In this document: positions 21,761 to 23,389 of the stretch, one piece after another | Numbering within the stretch: position 1 is the stretch's first letter | How the letters are laid out: each line of letters starts with the position of its first letter | NCBI GenBank assembly: GCA_014729945.1 | Contig: WJJC01000096.1 | Location: 1-23,389, forward strand | Length of the DNA: 23,389 nt | Direction: 5' to 3' | From: Candidatus Bathyarchaeota archaeon | GTDB lineage: Archaea > Thermoproteota > Bathyarchaeia > TCS64 | Notes under the pieces: generated by a model | What the model was told of the DNA's origin: nothing | Databases searched by the model: none | The model's input: the letters and a program-made list of their open reading frames with translations, nothing else | Position numbers and translations under genes: made by a program

Positions 21761-23065
21761 ATGGAACAAAACCAACTACTAGCAATAGTCCTCGTAGTAG
21801 GACTCATTATTGGAGGAGGAGCCGGATTCATGCTGGCCCCAAAGAACGCAGTTGATCCCGATGGAGATGGAATCCAAACCGTAACACAGACCCCATTAGA
21901 AGGTAAAACAATACAATACGGTGATCTCTACGCGACAACAAGCGAACTCGAAACAGGAGTTCCACTAGCAGAGGAAATAATCCTTAAAGACATCAATACG
22001 ATGGCAGACCAACTTGGATATGATGTAACATTTGAGGCACTGATAGATCAAGCCGATGGACAAGCAGCTTCACACCTTGAGAAGATTCAAGGATACAAGT
22101 CCATGGATGTGAACTTGATCATCGGAGGAAGATGGAGCAGCATGGCGCAGGCTTCACTGAGCTATGTAAATCAAAACAATATGCTTCTCTTCAGCCCAAG
22201 TAGCACCAGTCCACTATTAGCTCAACCAAATGACAACTTATTCAGGCTATGTCCGATTGATACTCTTCAAGCACCAGCAATGGCAGAGATGCTTACCAGC
22301 TATGGTATAGAAGCAGTATTGATCATGCAGACAGCCGATGCTTATGGTGACGGCGTCTACAACATATTTGAGACCGAGTACCAAGACAGAGGAGGGGTCA
22401 TACTTGAGAGAATCAGGTATGCAGTCGAGTCCTCAGAGTTCAGTAACTACCTAGCAACAGGAGACGGAATCGTAAAAGATGCCATTGAGGAGTATGGACA
22501 GGAGCATGTTGGCGTAATACTAGTCGCCACAAGCGGAGCAGTTACCATGGTAACTCAGGCACCTGACTTCGAAAACATTTACAGCGTAAAGTGGTTCGGA
22601 TGTGACAGCACAAGTCTCGTTCAGCAGATGATCGACGACGCAACTGATCCAGCCAACCACCTAAAGATATTCAGTACAAATGCTTCTCCAGGTGAATCCG
22701 ATAAATATAACGATCTCGATTCAAGATATCGTTCAATTGTCGGACAGCAGCCAGGATACTATGTAACAACTACATATGATATTAGCTGGATTATAGCTAC
22801 CTCAGTCCTGCAAGCACAGAGTACTGACGCAGACGAAGTTGTACCCATCATCGATGACGTCGCCTACAATTACTGGGGCGCAAGCGGATGGTGCCGCCTA
22901 AACGAGAACGGTGACAGATACGGATCAGACTACCTCATCTGGGGATACGGAGAAACCAGCGAGGGCGTGGTGGACAACGTCTGTTACGGTATGTACGACA
23001 GTAAAACGGGAGAAGTTACTTGGTACGCTGATGTACTTGGATACAATCCTCCAAGCTTAAACTAA
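21761..23065 (+). CDS. Membrane-anchored ABC substrate-binding protein (LivJ-like, type I)
   Basis: This 434-residue surface protein has an N-terminal hydrophobic anchor (residues about 6-27, LLAIVLVVGLIIGGGAGFML), with no lipobox cysteine, then an Asp-rich linker (DPDGDGIQT). A Peripla_BP_6-type two-lobed domain follows: IQYGDLYATTSELETGVPLA at the start, VNLIIGGRWSSMAQASLSYV, LLFSPSSTSPLLAQPNDNLF, YGIEAVLIMQTADAYGDG, and GYYVTTTYDISWIIATSVLQ. Family members bind branched-chain amino acids, amides, urea or other small polar ligands and deliver them to an ABC importer. No permease or ATPase gene is in the window, so the ligand is open. It is a stand-alone transcript, with ribosome site AGAGGGA. 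Its codons differ from neighbours in a preference for C-ending forms, as in highly expressed genes. Confidence 0.92.
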   Translation: MEQNQLLAIVLVVGLIIGGGAGFMLAPKNAVDPDGDGIQTVTQTPLEGKTIQYGDLYATTSELETGVPLAEEIILKDINTMADQLGYDVTFEALIDQADGQAASHLEKIQGYKSMDVNLIIGGRWSSMAQASLSYVNQNNMLLFSPSSTSPLLAQPNDNLFRLCPIDTLQAPAMAEMLTSYGIEAVLIMQTADAYGDGVYNIFETEYQDRGGVILERIRYAVESSEFSNYLATGDGIVKDAIEEYGQEHVGVILVATSGAVTMVTQAPDFENIYSVKWFGCDSTSLVQQMIDDATDPANHLKIFSTNASPGESDKYNDLDSRYRSIVGQQPGYYVTTTYDISWIIATSVLQAQSTDADEVVPIIDDVAYNYWGASGWCRLNENGDRYGSDYLIWGYGETSEGVVDNVCYGMYDSKTGEVTWYADVLGYNPPSLN

Positions 23066-23076
23066 GCTCCTATTAC

Positions 23077-23101
23077 TTTTTTTTATTTATCTTATTAAGA
23101 T
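23077..23101 (+). terminator. T-run after the substrate-binding protein gene
   Basis: A T8 run (23077-23084) follows the stop by about 11 bp. It is trailed by a perfect 13-bp palindrome, ATCTTATTAAGAT (23089-23101). The T8 tract is the most convincing plus-strand terminator in the window. Confidence 0.55.
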
Positions 23102-23203
23102 ATTTATTGCTCTCAAAAAATGAATTAATAGGTTCTAACAGTTGGTTTAACAAGAATTTCCTTAACATATAGATCACCCATGTTTTTATTTAAGCTGACT
23201 TAG

Positions 23204-23389
23204 CTAATATAGGTGTATCAAAGACTTACCTACTATGGATATTATACCCATTATCCATGGTAATATACCATCATCGGAAGCCAAGCAGATGAATTTAAGA
23301 GAAACCTTCATCCCCTGCCCAAACATTCTAAGCAAATTCGCTATATGCCTTCCAGAATCAACAGTATCAAACTTCCTCTGAATATCGAA
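23204..23389 (-). CDS. C-terminal end of pyruvate-kinase-C-like protein (COG1751-like), apparently frameshifted
   Basis: The last 61 codons of a minus-strand gene enter from the right edge. RHIANLLRMFGQGMKV resembles the family segment (…IAxTLRxFGQGxKV) of stand-alone pyruvate-kinase alpha/beta-domain proteins. KFICLASDDGILP stands where the family has EIxxMAADAGLIP, and IISIVGKS where it has VIAIAGTGRG. The present frame then stops at 23204-23206 (TAG). Shifting by one base near TCTTTGATACACC continues as LDTPILAKSA and stops at 23190-23192, which fits the expected ADTAxVLKPA ending. So this is a divergent gene, a decaying gene or one with an assembly indel. Function of the family is not established. 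Confidence 0.55.
   Translation of the reverse strand, partial: FDIQRKFDTVDSGRHIANLLRMFGQGMKVSLKFICLASDDGILPWIMGIISIVGKSLIHLY

Noticed and set aside
1..23389. CRISPR array, insertion sequence, prophage or integrase signatures
   Set aside because: No regularly spaced repeats, transposase or integrase motifs were seen; gene content is mainly core metabolism and information processing.

Overview
The window is archaeal chromosomal DNA. It carries two group II chaperonin (thermosome) genes, a TATA-binding protein, ribosomal protein L14e beside an archaeal-type cytidylate kinase and a DUF106/EMC3-like membrane protein, a bifunctional phosphoglucose/phosphomannose isomerase, and TATA boxes 25-30 bp before many start codons. 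The small wHTH-plus-membrane proteins, the anchored substrate-binding protein and a cold-shock-domain protein would fit an Asgard-type (for example Thorarchaeota-like) or other uncultured lineage, but the sequence alone does not settle the phylum. No tRNA, rRNA, CRISPR array, insertion sequence or prophage was seen, and no gene-free stretch exceeds 300 bp.

Layout. (1) 1-1121: the 5' part of an M20 amidohydrolase gene (minus strand) and a short aldo/keto-reductase-like remnant (plus strand). (2) 1152-5342, minus strand: a two-wHTH regulator followed by two tandem thermosome genes. Both promoters carry the same pair of 11-bp dyad motifs just downstream of the TATA box, which suggests an autoregulated heat-shock-type circuit. 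(3) 5411-9676, minus strand: a tight leucine operon leuA-leuC-leuD-leuB (gaps of 1 bp or overlaps of 1-4 bp). Its leuA reading frame has no ordinary start codon unless a one-base slip in a G4 run is corrected. (4) 9846-12407, plus strand: a cold-shock-domain protein overlapping TBP, a GGCT-like protein, and a MacB/FtsX-type permease. (5) 12483-16726, minus strand: gcvPA-gcvPB (split glycine decarboxylase), then EMC3-like, cmk and rpl14e. (6) 16857-23065, plus strand: 2[4Fe-4S] ferredoxin, M20 peptidase, PGI/PMI, a small protein with an RNase HII-like N-terminal motif coupled by ATGA overlap to a SPOUT (COG2106-like) RNA methyltransferase, a membrane-tethered wHTH, a small membrane protein, and an anchored type I substrate-binding protein. 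(7) 23204-end, minus strand: the C-terminal end of a pyruvate-kinase-C-like protein, apparently frameshifted.

How the parts work together. The leu genes give a full pathway from 2-ketoisovalerate to 2-ketoisocaproate. GcvPA/PB make glycine decarboxylase, but their partners GcvH, GcvT and Lpd are outside the window. The CSD-TBP pair and the DUF106-cmk-rpl14e cluster are information-processing and housekeeping genes. The most coherent undescribed unit is the regulator/thermosome circuit with its shared operator.
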